From Chondrosia reniformis (Eukaryota > Porifera > Demospongiae > Chondrillida > Chondrillidae), in contig OX359191.1 in the NCBI GenBank assembly GCA_947172415.1, forward strand, positions 6,572,001 to 6,636,000: a stretch of 64,000 bases of DNA, in the 5' to 3' direction. This document shows, one piece after another, positions 10,986 through 23,995 of the stretch. The notes under the pieces were generated by a model that made no database searches, was not told the origin of the DNA, and saw only the letters and a program-made list of their open reading frames with translations. Made by a program: the position numbers and the translations under genes. Each line of letters opens with the position of its first letter. Within the stretch, counting starts at the first letter, position 1.

Positions 10986-11288
10986 ACTGTATAATACACC
11001 TAACAGATTTTACAATGCTATAGAAGCTTCTATATTAACCTGCTCTTTTTATATGTACATAATTATTATACAGGATTCATAAGTTGATATTACAATTGCA
11101 AATTAATGTTCTAAAACAATGTCATGAATAAAATAGTATAATGATCAGGAAGTACATTTATAGTACATACACATGTACCCATACATAGGTACAGTACAAA
11201 CATGACAGAAATAAAAATGGATTATGATTGGCCATGAGTTAAGTTTTTCAAGCTGATCTTTAACTGATTCCAAACTATTGTGAATGAA
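10986..11288. other. Intergenic, convergent 3' ends
   Basis: This is the space between the kinase stop (plus) and the IGHMBP2 stop (minus). An AATAAA-type signal (ATGAATAAAATAG near 11123) fits the plus gene's polyadenylation. Nothing else was seen. Confidence 0.5.
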
Positions 11289-14200
11289 TCAGTTCTTTTT
11301 CAAAGATTGATTACTTTTGGTTCGCTTATCCTCCAACTCTGAAATTTGAGTTTTAAGTTTTTGCTTAAGTTGACTTCTTCTATTACCATCAACCTTCTTC
11401 CTCGAAGATGTAGATGTTTCAGAGTGTGCCTATGGGCAAATAAGAGCACACACATGTTTCCTATTTCATATGAAGTGCATACATCATTTGTAGTGCATTA
11501 TGAGCCAAAAGATAAAAAGACAGGAGCAATGATGAAGGGTGGAATTCCCAGAAACAGCTGTCTGACACAATGGTGAAAAAGAGAAGTAGAAGTAGTATAG
11601 CCTCGTCCGAAGCACTAGGTTTGGTTCCCTATAGGCCTTTGCTCTAAAGTAGATGTATATAGCATGTAAGAAAAATGGTGTGTTAGATTATTTATTATGT
11701 GCGTACGTATATGTACAGTAGAGCTGTACTGAGTACAATACCTGTCTTCTAGCGGTATTCCTTGCCATTTCACCACATCCGTGCACCTCAGCTAGATGAT
11801 GAGAGAGACAGAAGTGTTTACCACAATAGACACAGTTCTGTCTGATCAACTTGACACTGGCTTTACACTGCCCATAAGAACAAGTGGAGTTCAATTTTAC
11901 AGTTTCACTTATCAGTTCCTCAAAATCCTCCCCATCAGTACTAGTGGTTCCTCTTTTTGATTTCTTTGTATGCTTCTTAGGCTTGGATGCAGCATGTTTC
12001 ACATCCTATGAACAGGGAAAGTCCCCTCATACAGTCACACACTGATCACATGCACAAAATAGTCAAACAAAAGCTATGTATATACAAATAGTCACACATT
12101 AGAATGTAGTCACATATATAAGTTCATGGCATACTAACAGGATACTGTTACATCTCTCAAAAGGTTCATCTTCTGACCATTTAAGCATCTAAAGACACGG
12201 TTTACACGGTTTAGGTTTAATCTTCTGTCAGATATTTGATCCCAAAGGTCTGCTTCGACTACTCGCGGAATCAAATGTTAGATCAAAAGACGAACCTCTT
12301 AAGAGATACAAGTGAAGGGTACCATTTAGAAAAATGTTTGAGTGGGATAAAATCATGGTATATATGCTGAAATAAGGGTGAAGGGTAAAATAATAATATA
12401 CACGATATAGGAGAATTTCAAGGGGGAGGGGCAACCAGCTTCCAAGAGGGCAGATGCTCTCCCCCACCCTCCCCCTAGGTATATGAAACACTGATTTGAC
12501 ACAGTTAAAAGCAATCCTCATAATATCGTACTGTCACGCTGTACGTACGTATATAGTCCCTCGCTAACAATATTTGTACACAATGTGTACGTATACTGTA
12601 ATACACAAGAGTATGTATTTGGGAACACTGACTTGATGTTAGCTAGTGGACATACCATGCTTGGAGGCTTCGAGCATCTCAACTCATGAAGGTCAAAGTT
12701 CATTTGAGGAACTAGTTTTCTACAAACTGAACACCTTAATACATCTGTAACAAAATCAAGTTAATTAAACACCCAGATCCACTCATAACATAGATTAACA
12801 CTGCATTATGTATCATACATATAATACACATTATCACTATTAGTGTAATAGGAATCCAGTACACATGGGTAATCCACAACATCATGATCCCAAAGATATG
12901 GTGTTTATGAGGTCAAGAAAATGTACAACTCTTTTCATAGACTTATTACTTAGGGAAAACCTATAGAACTTATGAAGAAGATATAGTTTCTTTTCCACAG
13001 ATACGCAGCATAAACATGTGTAACAGCTAACTATATACCTCAATGTCGAGAATGACATAGTACAATATCAAAGATTTGCAACTTTTAAAATAAATTATGC
13101 TGATACAAAAATCACACTGAATATCATGAAACATTGGCTAACTGTAATATTTTTCTGCACACACACACCTGATGAAGGTGTCTCTAAGGTTGATTTCTCC
13201 TTTTTCTTTTGTTTAGCTGGCATATCTTCATCTTCCACCCCAAATGGCTGCTGCTCATTTGGAGGTGAGGTTGCTGTTTTTGTAATTTGAATAAATCGTG
13301 CATTTCCACTTCCACTGCTAACATGTTCCAAACCCATTTCCTCGGCAAACTGTTTTAAACAAATATAGTAAACACAGCAACAATTTATATTATACATGTG
13401 TCATATACTATACGTATACATACGTATGTCTATACAACATACATTATAATGTCTTTGAGCATCAGCAATACTCCTTGGATACAGAAATTGAAAATTTTAG
13501 TATCTTAATAGTGTTACTAGTGTTCAAAGAAAATCGATTTCCTACTATGAATACAAATACCCCTTTCAATATATCAATAGCTTTTAATTGATAACACATT
13601 GAATAGGGCAGTCATGTTTTTCGGATATCCCTATTTAGAGAGTACTACTGTATTATCTCTGATATAGAGTACATGCATATACAGTGTATGAATACCTAAT
13701 ACTGTCATAATTACAAATGTAAAATTATCTGTACATTTACATAATAGAGTAAGTTGTGATATAAACTACAACATACGTACTTCATGTACAACTCTTCGTT
13801 GACCAGCTGTAAATGTAACAGGAAAATCTTTAACAACTTCAGAAGAACTTGTAAACTCTAAAATGTCTTGTTTGATTTGTTCTATTTCCAAGATATCATC
13901 AGCTGCATTAGTCACATGACTGTCATGTGACTCTGAAGCAGATTCTAATTGAGTACTCTGTGATCCAACATCAGGCAAGACTTCCTCTTCTTCAGATTTG
14001 TTGGAGGCTAGATGACCTGCTCCCTTTGAAGAGTTCCCTTCTACAACCATCCTTGCCATCTTCACAGGTTTAACCAGATTGATATCCTGTCTGCTAGTTT
14101 TAGCTCTTGATGTGTAACTTAGAACCTTTGATTCATATGATGGATCTACCAAAGCAAAACTTACACACTTATAGCTAAGAACATCTTTCGTTTCTAGACC

Positions 14201-17200
14201 ATCCCATTTTAAGCAACTATAGGGGTATTCCCTAAAGTGATCTTGGCAATCTAAAAGCACATACTTTCACGTACCATTGATATATTCAAAAGCCGATTTG
14301 ACTATTCCGTGATTCTGAATGTACTGAATCTGCCCCTTTATAAAAGGCTCTTTTGAAACAGTATTAGAATCTCCTATTAAAGTTAAATGCCTCCGGGCTC
14401 TTGTTACTGCTACATTGCTTCTTCTTTGCTCAGACAAGAAACCAATTTCACCTAATTAAGGAATTAATAAATTTATAAATATACCTTTTTAGCATGTACG
14501 TATATACTGATGTTATGTAATGCTGTCAAGTTTCCAAAGTTCATATCTGCTACCTTTAGTGTTTGATCTTGTTAATGTAATAACCACAGCTTCCTTTTCT
14601 CGACCTTGAAATCCATCCACAGACCTAATTTCAATATTTGGATTGGAAGTTGAAAGCCGCTGCCTGATTAGTTCAACCTAAGGAAGTTGTCTCACTATGA
14701 CACCTTTACAGTATATTGGTAGACATTTAAAGTTGAGCCTACCTGTAGATTATATGGAGCTATGACTGCAATATCCTTTTCTTTAACGCCAAAGGATAAC
14801 AATTCTCTGATGTAATGAACTACCAAGTCAACTTCACCTGTAGAGATATGTACGTACCAAATGTCATGCTCCCTTAGTCACCATACTAAATCAAATGTCA
14901 TTGAACACACACATACAGGTACCTGTGATGCATGGTCAATTAGTATGGTACCAATAAAAATTATTTGATGATCACAAAGTGAAGTCAGCACATATGTACA
15001 ATTGTAATAGCTATAGCTTATTGGTTAGAGATCCAATTATCATTCGCCATCTATCCCTTTTCCATCTTTTTCCTAATTCTTAAAGGGATGTATAGGACCA
15101 GTTGTGGTTTGCATATCACCTCAGGATTGAATGTAAAACAAATTAAAGGGAATTACCCTCATTTCCCTTTGACTCCTCCTCCTCAGTCTGCAGCTCATAC
15201 AGGTCACACCCAGCAGTGTCTATGAATACAATTGGACAATCAGTGGTCTCACTGGAGGCTACAACCTCAAGGTCACTGAGAACATGGCCGTCCACGCTGT
15301 GGTGGGCTAGCAGCTGGTTCTCATACAGAAACTGGGAAGGCCACTGCATGATGTGCACATTCATCCGGTACTGAACTCGTAGCATGAAGGAGAGGGTTGC
15401 TTGATGATTACAGGTCTCTTCATCCTCTCTACTGCTCTTCTTCAACAAGCGTTCCATTAATGTCACATTGAAGCCCTCTTTGGCAGCTCTAAATATAGTA
15501 ACAAAGAAATAGGAAATGCTGTCATCATAATGGGAAATTAAAAATGCATAAATCGCCATGACAAAAAAATTGTACAACATACAAATACTCAATATGAACA
15601 TATGCATATGATGTGAATTGGTTACAATTTGAGCATCAGCAACACTTATTATTGATCAAAGTATTAGGACATTTCGACCCGTAGGTCTTCCTCAGCAATA
15701 AATGAGGAGGAAGGCATACAACCAGTTTAAATAGAAGAAGGTGACATGTGATGAGTTATGATGTAATGTTTTTGGGCGCCACGTATGATGTCAATATTTC
15801 TTAAGAGTAGACTTTAGGAGTATCTCTCCAGTTAACAGTGTATACGTACATTATCCAGAGAGTGAACCACATCTGGACTCACTTTTCTGATAAAATGGTG
15901 GGAGGAAGCTGCAAGTGGTCTCCTGCTAATATGCATCGCTTGGAGTAGAGCATGGGGACCCAGCAACTCAGCTCCAGGGCCTGAGCACACTCATCAATAA
16001 CTACTACATCAAAGTGGCCTTCAGGTAGACATCTTTAGCATGGAAAGAAGTGTAAATATGCACATAGCAGTAGATGAGGATTCTATGTATTTATTGTCAA
16101 ATTTTATCTGTTCAAGTTTGATTCCCTTAATACATGTATATATTTAGCAGTATCCAATTAAGTTAACTTTCCTTGTAGTTTTAAATTCCTAGGAGACAAA
16201 TATGCATTACATTTCCACTTTTCCCATAACTACTACTCTTCATGCTCATAATACTTTAAAGTGATAATCAGAAAGAAAATTACTTTTCACATTTGGGTAG
16301 ACATCTTTAGAGGTATCGCACAGGCAATACAAACATATCTTGTTTAAGTTTGACTAGAAAGCTGCCACTCTTGTAAAGAGTTAGATGTTCTTTTATCAGG
16401 GTCAAAGGTAGCAAAAGATTGCAATTGTCTCTGTCAATTGTCAATTATCCCACTAATAATGGAAGCGATTGACCAAACCTGTGGATCAACAACAAGCCTT
16501 ACTTTAGAACACCATCTGGTGAGGCTGTGGTTGTCGTGGCAGCAATGACACTGGCTGATTGGAGGATCTCCTTTAATGCTTTCTAATATAATAATAAACA
16601 AAATTGAGCATACATATCATTAGTACAGGTAATCTACAGCATATGTACTTCTTCTCTGAGATGAAGCTCTTTCTTCAAAAGTTTAATTTCCTGCCAAACT
16701 CCCTTCCTATTTACACTCTTTGATTGCCCATCTTTGCCTCTACCTCTCTGCATGTAGGACTATAAGGCAACATGCACAAGCTCTCACTAGGTAAAGGCTT
16801 TACTCTAAGTAGCATGTAGCATGTTAGAAAAATGGTGTATAGATTATTTGTGTAAGGACTTACAAACTGTTTTTCAATGTCTTTCCTGACTTCTCTTACG
16901 ATAGCAGCTGCTTCAGATCTAGCAACTATAGCATCTAATGAGCAGTTCTGGACAGCGTCGTCAACTCTTGCTGGATGACCCAAACGAACAACCTGTCACA
17001 AAAAGGCGGGGCAGAGGGAGTGGCTTCAAACTATGAAATCCACAGTGCTGCATGGGACATACTTTACAACTGAATCTTGTCAGTCTCTCAGTAATATTAT
17101 CAACTGCTACATTTGAAGGGGCACAAGCTAATACCTGCAAATACCAGAAGATCAAGGCAGTCAAAGTGTCACTGGTTGATCACTCTTTTACCTTTTTCCC

Positions 17201-18718
17201 CTGCTTGACAAGCTGTAGTATCACTTCAACTAGCGTTGTGGTCTTACCAGTCCCAGGTGGTCCATGGATAATGGAGAGGTCAGGTCTGCTGAGGGCAAAC
17301 TGGACAGCCCTACACTGGTACACATCTAGCAAGCTATTATACAGTTGAATGCTGGCTGAGGGAGGATCCTGTAGGTATGGATTAATTTCAGGGTTATCCC
17401 CGACTGCTAGAACTATTTTAGAGTGGTTATTTTTATCATTCCCTTCTAGTCCCGTTTCAAAGGAAGTGTTGCTATGGGAACAGGAACCATTATAATGAGA
17501 AACAGACTCTAAATCAGTGGTATCCTCCACTTTAGTAATGCCACTTCCACCTCTTGTCTGTAACCATGGTAACATTCTGGTGTCTGGAGAGAGAAAGGAG
17601 CCCTCACCAAAACAGGCTCTCAGTAGGGGCTGTCCCTTGGAGGCCCTCATGGCCTCAATGCACCTACACAGCACATACAGCCAGCTGTCATTCTACATAT
17701 TATCTAACAATATGGAAGCTAATATTATCTATTATCAGTAGGGTTTTCCTCATTTTAGCAGTTCAGTAAGGTTACAACTGCAAACAAGTGTACAATTAAT
17801 TTGACTAGTATTCAAGACTGACTTCTGCTAAGAATGGTTCCATTGCACTTGATCAAAAATACTTTAAGTATTAACTCTAACTTTAGCTAGATAACACTAA
17901 CTTTCTTAATCTTCTGTATGTAATGTCATTTGCTAGTTTGACCAGCTGAAGGTTGTCATGGTTACTGAGTTGGACATGTTCAGGAATGCTTTCAAAGGCC
18001 ACCTGAATGGTCATATCTGTTACCTTGACGACAACACCAGTAATGCTGCCATCACTGGATACATAATGACCTTGAGCATAGATCCCAGCTATATCACCTA
18101 GGAAAGATAGAGAATGTTGTATTCACTATTGTTCATGTCTTAGCTAAATACATACACCAATATAATGTTGTTCATGTATTATTTCAGTGAATAGAAATGT
18201 GTCTAAAGCTTAAAGAGTTCTTAGAGTTTGGGCAATATTTTTACAACTTAAATCAATGGGTATACAGCTATAGCTTATGTAAAGGAAAACGGTGTCTTAA
18301 ACTATTCATGCAAAATAATTTGGTTTGCACATTATGGGCGGAGTCTATCTAAAATCAGGTAGGTGGGCACGTGACGTCATCAAATAAAAATGGAGGTGAG
18401 ACAGCGGTCTGGTTCACAAGACTAACTTTAACCAAAGACATAACTACATAACTAATACGTATACATAAGAGATGAAGTATTACCGGAGGTGAATTTATGA
18501 GAAGGCAACTTTTGTTTCTTGATAGAAGTGAATGCTATAACTTGTCTCCCGTAAAGACCAATATTTTCATTTGCAACATGTAATCTCGTGAGACACGCTC
18601 CCTTTGAAAGTAACATCTTTGTATTGATAGGAATACATGTTGCCGCCTCACTTAAAGATACTTCCGCATCGCGTTCCAACGCTAATAGCCGTTCACTTTT
18701 CTCCAAAAAAGCGTCCAT
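11289..18718 (-). CDS. IGHMBP2: SMUBP-2 superfamily 1 helicase with R3H and AN1 zinc finger
   Basis: Seventeen exons, first 18718-18484 (start [12 protein letters not shown]), last 11429-11289, total 1082 aa; the human protein is slightly shorter. Exons 17663-17192 and 17134-17063 carry [10 protein letters not shown] (Walker A, about residue 277) and PSNVAVDN. Exon 16032-15883 carries VVVIDECAQ (motif II). Exons 15488-15157 to 14451-14275 carry [17 protein letters not shown] and [11 protein letters not shown] (motifs IV-VI). An R3H domain spans exons 14250-13781 and 13349-13169. A small CSVC...HELRC finger is in 12744-12656, and the AN1 finger ([13 protein letters not shown]) is in 12005-11742. 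The last exon encodes a basic [15 protein letters not shown] helix. The family unwinds RNA and DNA and acts with ribosomes; loss causes motor neuron disease in mammals. Confidence 0.95.
11528..11690 (+). mobile_element. Hammerhead-bearing dispersed element, copy in IGHMBP2 last intron
   Basis: ATGATGAAGGGTGGAATTCC, then AGAAACAGCTGTCTGAC, then a purine-rich stretch, GGTTCCCTATAGGC, ATAGCATGTAAGAAAAATGG and TTAGATTATT. These blocks are collinear with the copies at 35019 and 47636. C3 of the CTGATGA core is A here, so this copy should be inactive. It lies antisense to IGHMBP2 inside the intron between 11742 and 11429. Confidence 0.7.
15660..15715 (-). repeat. Hammerhead-like motif with perfect UACG-capped stem II
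   Basis: On the minus strand it reads CTGAGGA (15695-15689), A, GACC-TACG-GGTC, GAAA, TGTCC. CTGAGGA satisfies the CUGANGA consensus and GAAA is intact. Upstream is the same CCTCATTTATTG block that precedes the motif at 8382. An extra A between the core and stem II, and no evident stem III, make activity doubtful. It lies in an IGHMBP2 intron, same strand as the gene. Confidence 0.5.
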
Positions 18719-19268
18719 TTTGCTATAGATATACATAACCACAATGCTTGAGGAAGGCTTTAAAAAAGAAATGTAGCTCCATAAGGGTGGCACTGTTTCA
18801 AGAAGGAAATCAAATGTTTCACATTACATATATACAATTTAGTTACCAAGTTACCATACCTATTAATCAATTAGAGTGGCCATACAGTATGCACATATGT
18901 ATTAAGTATACATGCATGTACTTGTGTATTATAAAACTTCTATTTAAAGAAAGAAGTCAGTTGATACAAGTTCCTGGAATATTCTTATATTGTTAAACTA
19001 TAATATAGTAATTTTCTCAAATATAACAGCCACAAAGTAAAATCATTACATGTAATAATTTATATACATACACAGTAGTATGTCATAAATAAAAGTAATT
19101 TAGAGTCAGTCCATTGTTATTAGAAGCAAAACTGGCAAAACAAAGAAATATTCACAGAACACTACAACTATACTGCAACAGAAGATATACAGAATATTAG
19201 TAAAATTAGTAAGAATATTATTCAATTATTATGGAACACAGATGCTGAAAATTGACTCCTCCGACTGT
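18719..19268. other. Intergenic between IGHMBP2 start and PNPLA stop
   Basis: About 550 bp of AT-rich sequence holding the IGHMBP2 promoter and the 3' UTR of the lipase gene. On the minus strand AATAAA-like words occur near 19440 (inside the lipase's last intron) and TTTATT near 19086-19091, the latter a plausible poly(A) signal. No other feature was recognised. Confidence 0.4.
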
Positions 19269-22200
19269 TCAAGTTTTCAAGCCCCGTAGCGGTTCAATGG
19301 TATGACTGAGTACTCCGTACCATACAGTGTTGACCTTCTGCACCAGTTGAATATACTGCTTGTCCTTTGCATGAGCAGTGGAGTACACACTAGATATATA
19401 AACAAACAAACAAATAAATATAAATAAAATGGGACAAATAAAAAATTACTATGGCCGAGTCCACCTAATCAAATATACACAAGACATCTCTCTATGATGC
19501 CTAGTAAGGTGTGTGTGGTATTGAATGAACTACAGTATACACATGCATGTCATCATTGGAGACCTAACTTCTGGATTTTTTAAAGGATACTGTAATTTGG
19601 GAAATTTTTGTGTTAAAATATTTTAACAACGAAAATTTCCCAAATTATGGTAGTTCAGCTGCAATATCTCACTAGCTATGTCAGGATTAACTCACGTATT
19701 CCATAAATAAGAAACAACTCTATGCGAAAACATGTCTTTCATTGTCCATGTACTTCTTCTCTTTGTACATAAAGCTGTGAGACAGGAATAGAAACAAAGT
19801 CATGTAATGCCGGAGACTGTATTAGGAAGCAAACACAACAGTCAAGTACTCAAGCATGACAGTGACCCTATTTCTTACCTTTAGCATGTAACAGGCTGTC
19901 CTCAAGTGGTCCAATATCCTCATCATCATCAGTAGTATCCTCTTCTGTCTGTGGGTCTTTGGAGTCGAGCTTACTTTCAAACAATTCCACATTAGAGAGA
20001 GAAACCGATCGAGATAAATCTGGTGTGGTTGTTTCACTAAAGTAATCGCTTGTCATTGATTCTCGATGTGACCTACATCTACGAGGAATCATGGGGACCT
20101 CAGTATTGAGTTCTTCAAGTTTCAATTCTGAAGGACGCTTTTCTGATTCTGTTTTTTCTTGTTTAACAGAGCTAACTGCCTTTCTAGGAACTTCAATGCA
20201 ATCTTTTAATTCCATATAAGGGCGGGGAATTGGATCAGAAATATAGCCTGAAATAGGAAGATAAGCACAAGTTATTCATGACAAGGTACCCTTAGGCTAA
20301 CTCATGTTCACATTATTGTGAGGTATACTGGTATGTACTGAATATGCTAATATTATGTTATGTCATCTTCAGTCAAATTTAATTGGCACATTCTGACACC
20401 TTCACTAACCTACAGCAGGTACTGGTCAGAAATACCTACATAGTGTGGCTGTATTAACCAAACCAATCAACTCAATAGTAAGACCCAGGTGGCAATTAAC
20501 AAATGCCCTCTTTTCTTTAATTAGCAAGTACAAGTGTGTATGTTGTTATGAATTAAGAAATGGTATATACTGTGTCTTAATCATCAGCAATGAACAAGCC
20601 AACAGTTCTACCCAGTATAAATCAGAAAGTGGGTAAAAACATCCATATACGTAGTCCTAAAGCACCATTGGATATTATAGATACTGAAAACATTCAGAAT
20701 ATCTACTTGTTTATATATTTGACATACCTTTCCTGTTAAGGAAACGCAAGGTGTCAATATAGCCCTCTCTTTGAATCTTCTGTAGCTCAACTGCAGTGGG
20801 TGCTAAGAGGGACTGCTTCAGTCTCCACCAGTTGGTAACATTAAACTGTATACCCATGTTTGCAACCTAAAGACGAGATCACATTGAAGGGGTTGAGGGG
20901 AGGAGACAAACAAGCTGTGTTTTAAAAAATAGTGACTTTTAGATTTATAGCTGATCCAAAAGCTATGAATAATCCCTCCCATTTAGCTCATTATGCTCCT
21001 TAGAAGACATGAGTGGGCGGGACAAATCCAGAGTCAAATGGTAATAATCTTTAATCAAATGACGCTGGTAAAAGAGACGAGTTACTGCTGCACTAGATAC
21101 TGTAAATGCTGGTCATTAATAGCAGCATCTACGGTCTAAATGCATAAGAGCAGATCCAGGTGTACATGAAAAATCAGGAGACTATAAGATCTGAGCCAAT
21201 CTTAAAGATACAATCTCTCATCATTTGACTCTGGATTATCCATCTGTACATGTTCTTCTCACAAACAGTTACAGTGTTTTGTGAATCAGTAGATTTTCAA
21301 CACTTTAAGTGTAGATTGTATTGTTTTATTATCTGTCTTTGCTGAGATTTGCTATTTGTATACTCATGACATGGAAGTATTAACCCAAAACGTGTTAACT
21401 GTCAGTCTGTAACATATGCAAATGGGCCACTGTATGCTGTAGATGTTGGAAACTGAGTGAGTATGAGCATCATTTTAGCAGATTCACAGTGCTAAATAAG
21501 GCAGTAGGCATGTAACTCTGAACAGATCTGACCTGAAAATAGTGCTGCATGTGATGATGAGGATCTTCTGATGGACAAATGTCAAAGTCACCAGGAAATG
21601 GTGCAACAGTGATTACATCTTCTTCTCCACGATGAGGAATGTTATCTGAAAATCCACCATCAATAACTCTCTAAAACGAAAAACGGGGCGATATCACTTA
21701 CACAAGCACCCTCCTTGAACTGAATTCAGTTAAATTGTTTTATATCATTATTATACATCCTGTGTTGGCCACACCCTTTAGTCTCAAGTGGAGACACTCG
21801 AGAGGCCACAAGTCCAGAAGGAATGCACTTGGAACAACAGATCACCCCAGACAATGACTATGAATACAATTAGGCTCCATGAATATCAAGAACTGGAAAT
21901 ATGAATATCATTATTTGCACCCCACTATACAAATATGTACCTCTAAATATATTATAGTTTATGTAAGACACACCTCAAATGGGATGTAGTTTAGAGCTTA
22001 ATACTCAAAAGAGCCATAACATATTATACGTACAGAACATCATTTACACCAATATAGCTGTCATTATCACATGACAAAATGATCTCACTACTCTAACAGC
22101 CAATATTCAGTCTCATGACCAGTCACACCAAATAATATACAAGAATGAACACACATCAGAGTGTTATAAGGTAACATCACAGTAGCTACACAAGATACAT

Positions 22201-23095
22201 ATTGGATTGGCTCACCTTGCCCCTCAGAATAGGGGGGGAAAACCCTGAGAAGCCAGGAATGAAGCTACTACCTGCAACAGCCTACAATAGAGGGTGAAGA
22301 GACATGAGAGCATCATTTCAAACATTACATGCGCAATACTTCTCGGTTGTGGGGGAGTGGTAGCTTATGTCAATAGATTGGCTTCCATGGTGCATTAATC
22401 ATGAAAAGACAGTTTTCACAGTAAGATGAGCACTTCTGAGGAGCATTAGTATGATTTATATAAGATCAAATTAACGTCAGTCTGATGTATTAAACTAGGA
22501 ACGATACTGAGACTATTTGTACAAAATTGCACTTCAACTACTTCATAAAACTGATATACATTACCAACAAGCTAGGCTGGAATGCGTAAGGTTGCGCTAA
22601 TGTCTAGCTGATATCATCAATCCCGCCACAAAAATTGGGAAGTACAATTACTCTGTCTACCTAATGTAACCTTGCTTAACGCACCTTGATGACTTCTTTT
22701 CGTGTGTTAAAGTCAGTAATTCTTTTACTTTTCATGGACGGGAGCTCGGTCATCGATATCTCGACGACATTTCGCATGAAGCGATGCGCATCTTCAGGCA
22801 TAGTAGACTCGAGGAACTCTTCAATCAGTGCGCTGGGATTGAATTGAGGTCCAAATGCTCCCAAGTAGCTTTTGTGTACCATGTCAGTCGCTTTCGTGAC
22901 AAAGAGGTTCCCATCTTTAGTCTTTGTCCCACAGGCCATACAAACCGCCATAATTGCACCAGCTGATGTTCCATAAAATCCCTCCAAATTATCTACGAGG
23001 TCAGGAACACGTTCATAGAGGCAGTGACCCACTCCAATGTGGTAGACGCCCATAAATCCACAGCCCGCGAAAGAAATTCTCATCTTTTTATTCAT
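19269..23095 (-). CDS. Patatin-like phospholipase, adipose triglyceride lipase type (PNPLA2/3-like)
   Basis: Seven exons: 23095-22685, 22281-22216, 21670-21533, 20866-20728, 20247-19879, 19774-19696, 19389-19269, giving 440 aa. The oxyanion motif GCGFMG is at residues 11-16, the nucleophile elbow GTSAG has Ser44, and the catalytic Asp163 lies in DGG at the start of exon 3. Spacing is almost identical to vertebrate PNPLA2. The family hydrolyses the first ester of triacylglycerol on lipid droplets. After the catalytic domain comes a serine/acid-rich region (ETTTPDLSRSVS, DTTDDDEDIGP), likely phosphorylated, and a short conserved-looking C-terminus (VNTVWYGVLSHTIEPLRG). A read-through stop after exon 5 is avoided by a strong AAAG|GTAAGA donor. 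I cannot tell PNPLA2 from PNPLA3 orthology by eye. Confidence 0.9.
19593..19647. repeat. 55-bp near-perfect palindrome
   Basis: TAATTTGGGAAATTTT and its inverse AAAATTTCCCAAATTA flank a TGTTAAAATATTTTAACA palindromic centre. It lies in the last-but-one intron of the lipase gene. It is probably a miniature hairpin transposon. Confidence 0.7.
20950..21240 (-). mobile_element. Second, diverged member of the 3299-3664 palindromic element family
   Basis: Inverted arms around CAGAGTCAAATG (near 21030) and CATTTGACTCTG (near 21225) share sequence with the arms at 3299-3664. On the minus strand the CCCGCCCACTCATGTC and AAGGAGCATAATGAGCT blocks match as well. The hammerhead core is not recognisable here. 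It is inserted in an intron of the lipase gene. Confidence 0.5.
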
Positions 23096-23995
23096 GCGCT
23101 GTCGTCAAATCTCCAACAATCACAAAGCTGACTAATGTACAACAAGGAAGGCTTACTGCGATCACTTTTTAGGTAGAGCAAGTTCAATAGCTTAAAGAAA
23201 TCTAAAGTAAATTAACAAACGGGCCTAAACTATTGTGCTAAGTTACTATAGGTGGTTAAGAGGTGTGCGCCAGGCATGACCGGAAGTGTACGATTATGGA
23301 TGATATCACACTGTTACGTCATCTTGGCGAAAATGAATTCTTCATTGCCAATGCAGAAGTCATGTTGACATGAAACATGAAAAGCCCCAAAGGCATATAT
23401 TTCACCATGCAAGTTTGTTGTAACATTATTGTGGATAAATACAATTGGTAATGTTCAACATTGAAATTATTATTATTATTATTATTATTACAGGTAAGCC
23501 CTTTCAGCATGTGCTGGTGTAAACAGGGGACCAAATGTGGGGTATTAATATGGTATACATGGACATTAATATAATACATTATTCATGGACCAAATGACAA
23601 TCAGTTAAGGGAGAGAGGAGATGTGATATATGTAGTTTAAACCTTTTTCATGTATGCCAGCAGTTCAATGGTACTGACATGAAAGTTGAACTAGGACTGC
23701 TGACTACAAATATATTTACCTCTCTCTAAAAGCACATTGTAATATTTAATTCAGAGTGGTTATGTAATGTATGTTACCTGTGTATGTACCTTACTAATGG
23801 CCTTGTTATTCTATATCCTTTTAAACTTGAATAATATTACTCATCCAATTTCAAGGTCATTTATCTTTCATTTATAATAAAATTAACTTAGTATATTACA
23901 GTAAATTAAAATCAAAAGGAGAAAAAGGTTTTTAAATTAATGATTGTTAAATAAGTTAAATATTATTATGGCAAAGTATATGATAGTAAAAGTAG
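23096..23995. other. Intergenic between lipase start and TMEM86 stop
   Basis: About 900 bp. It contains the lipase promoter region, an (ATT)n microsatellite near 23467-23491 and AT-rich sequence. On the minus strand TTTATT near 23860-23878 reads as AATAAA, a possible poly(A) signal for the TMEM86 gene. No coding feature is supported. Confidence 0.5.

Noticed and set aside
13905-13935. Palindrome GTCACATGACTGTCATGTGAC as a regulatory hairpin
   Set aside because: It lies in an IGHMBP2 coding exon ([13 protein letters not shown]); most likely a chance result of codons.
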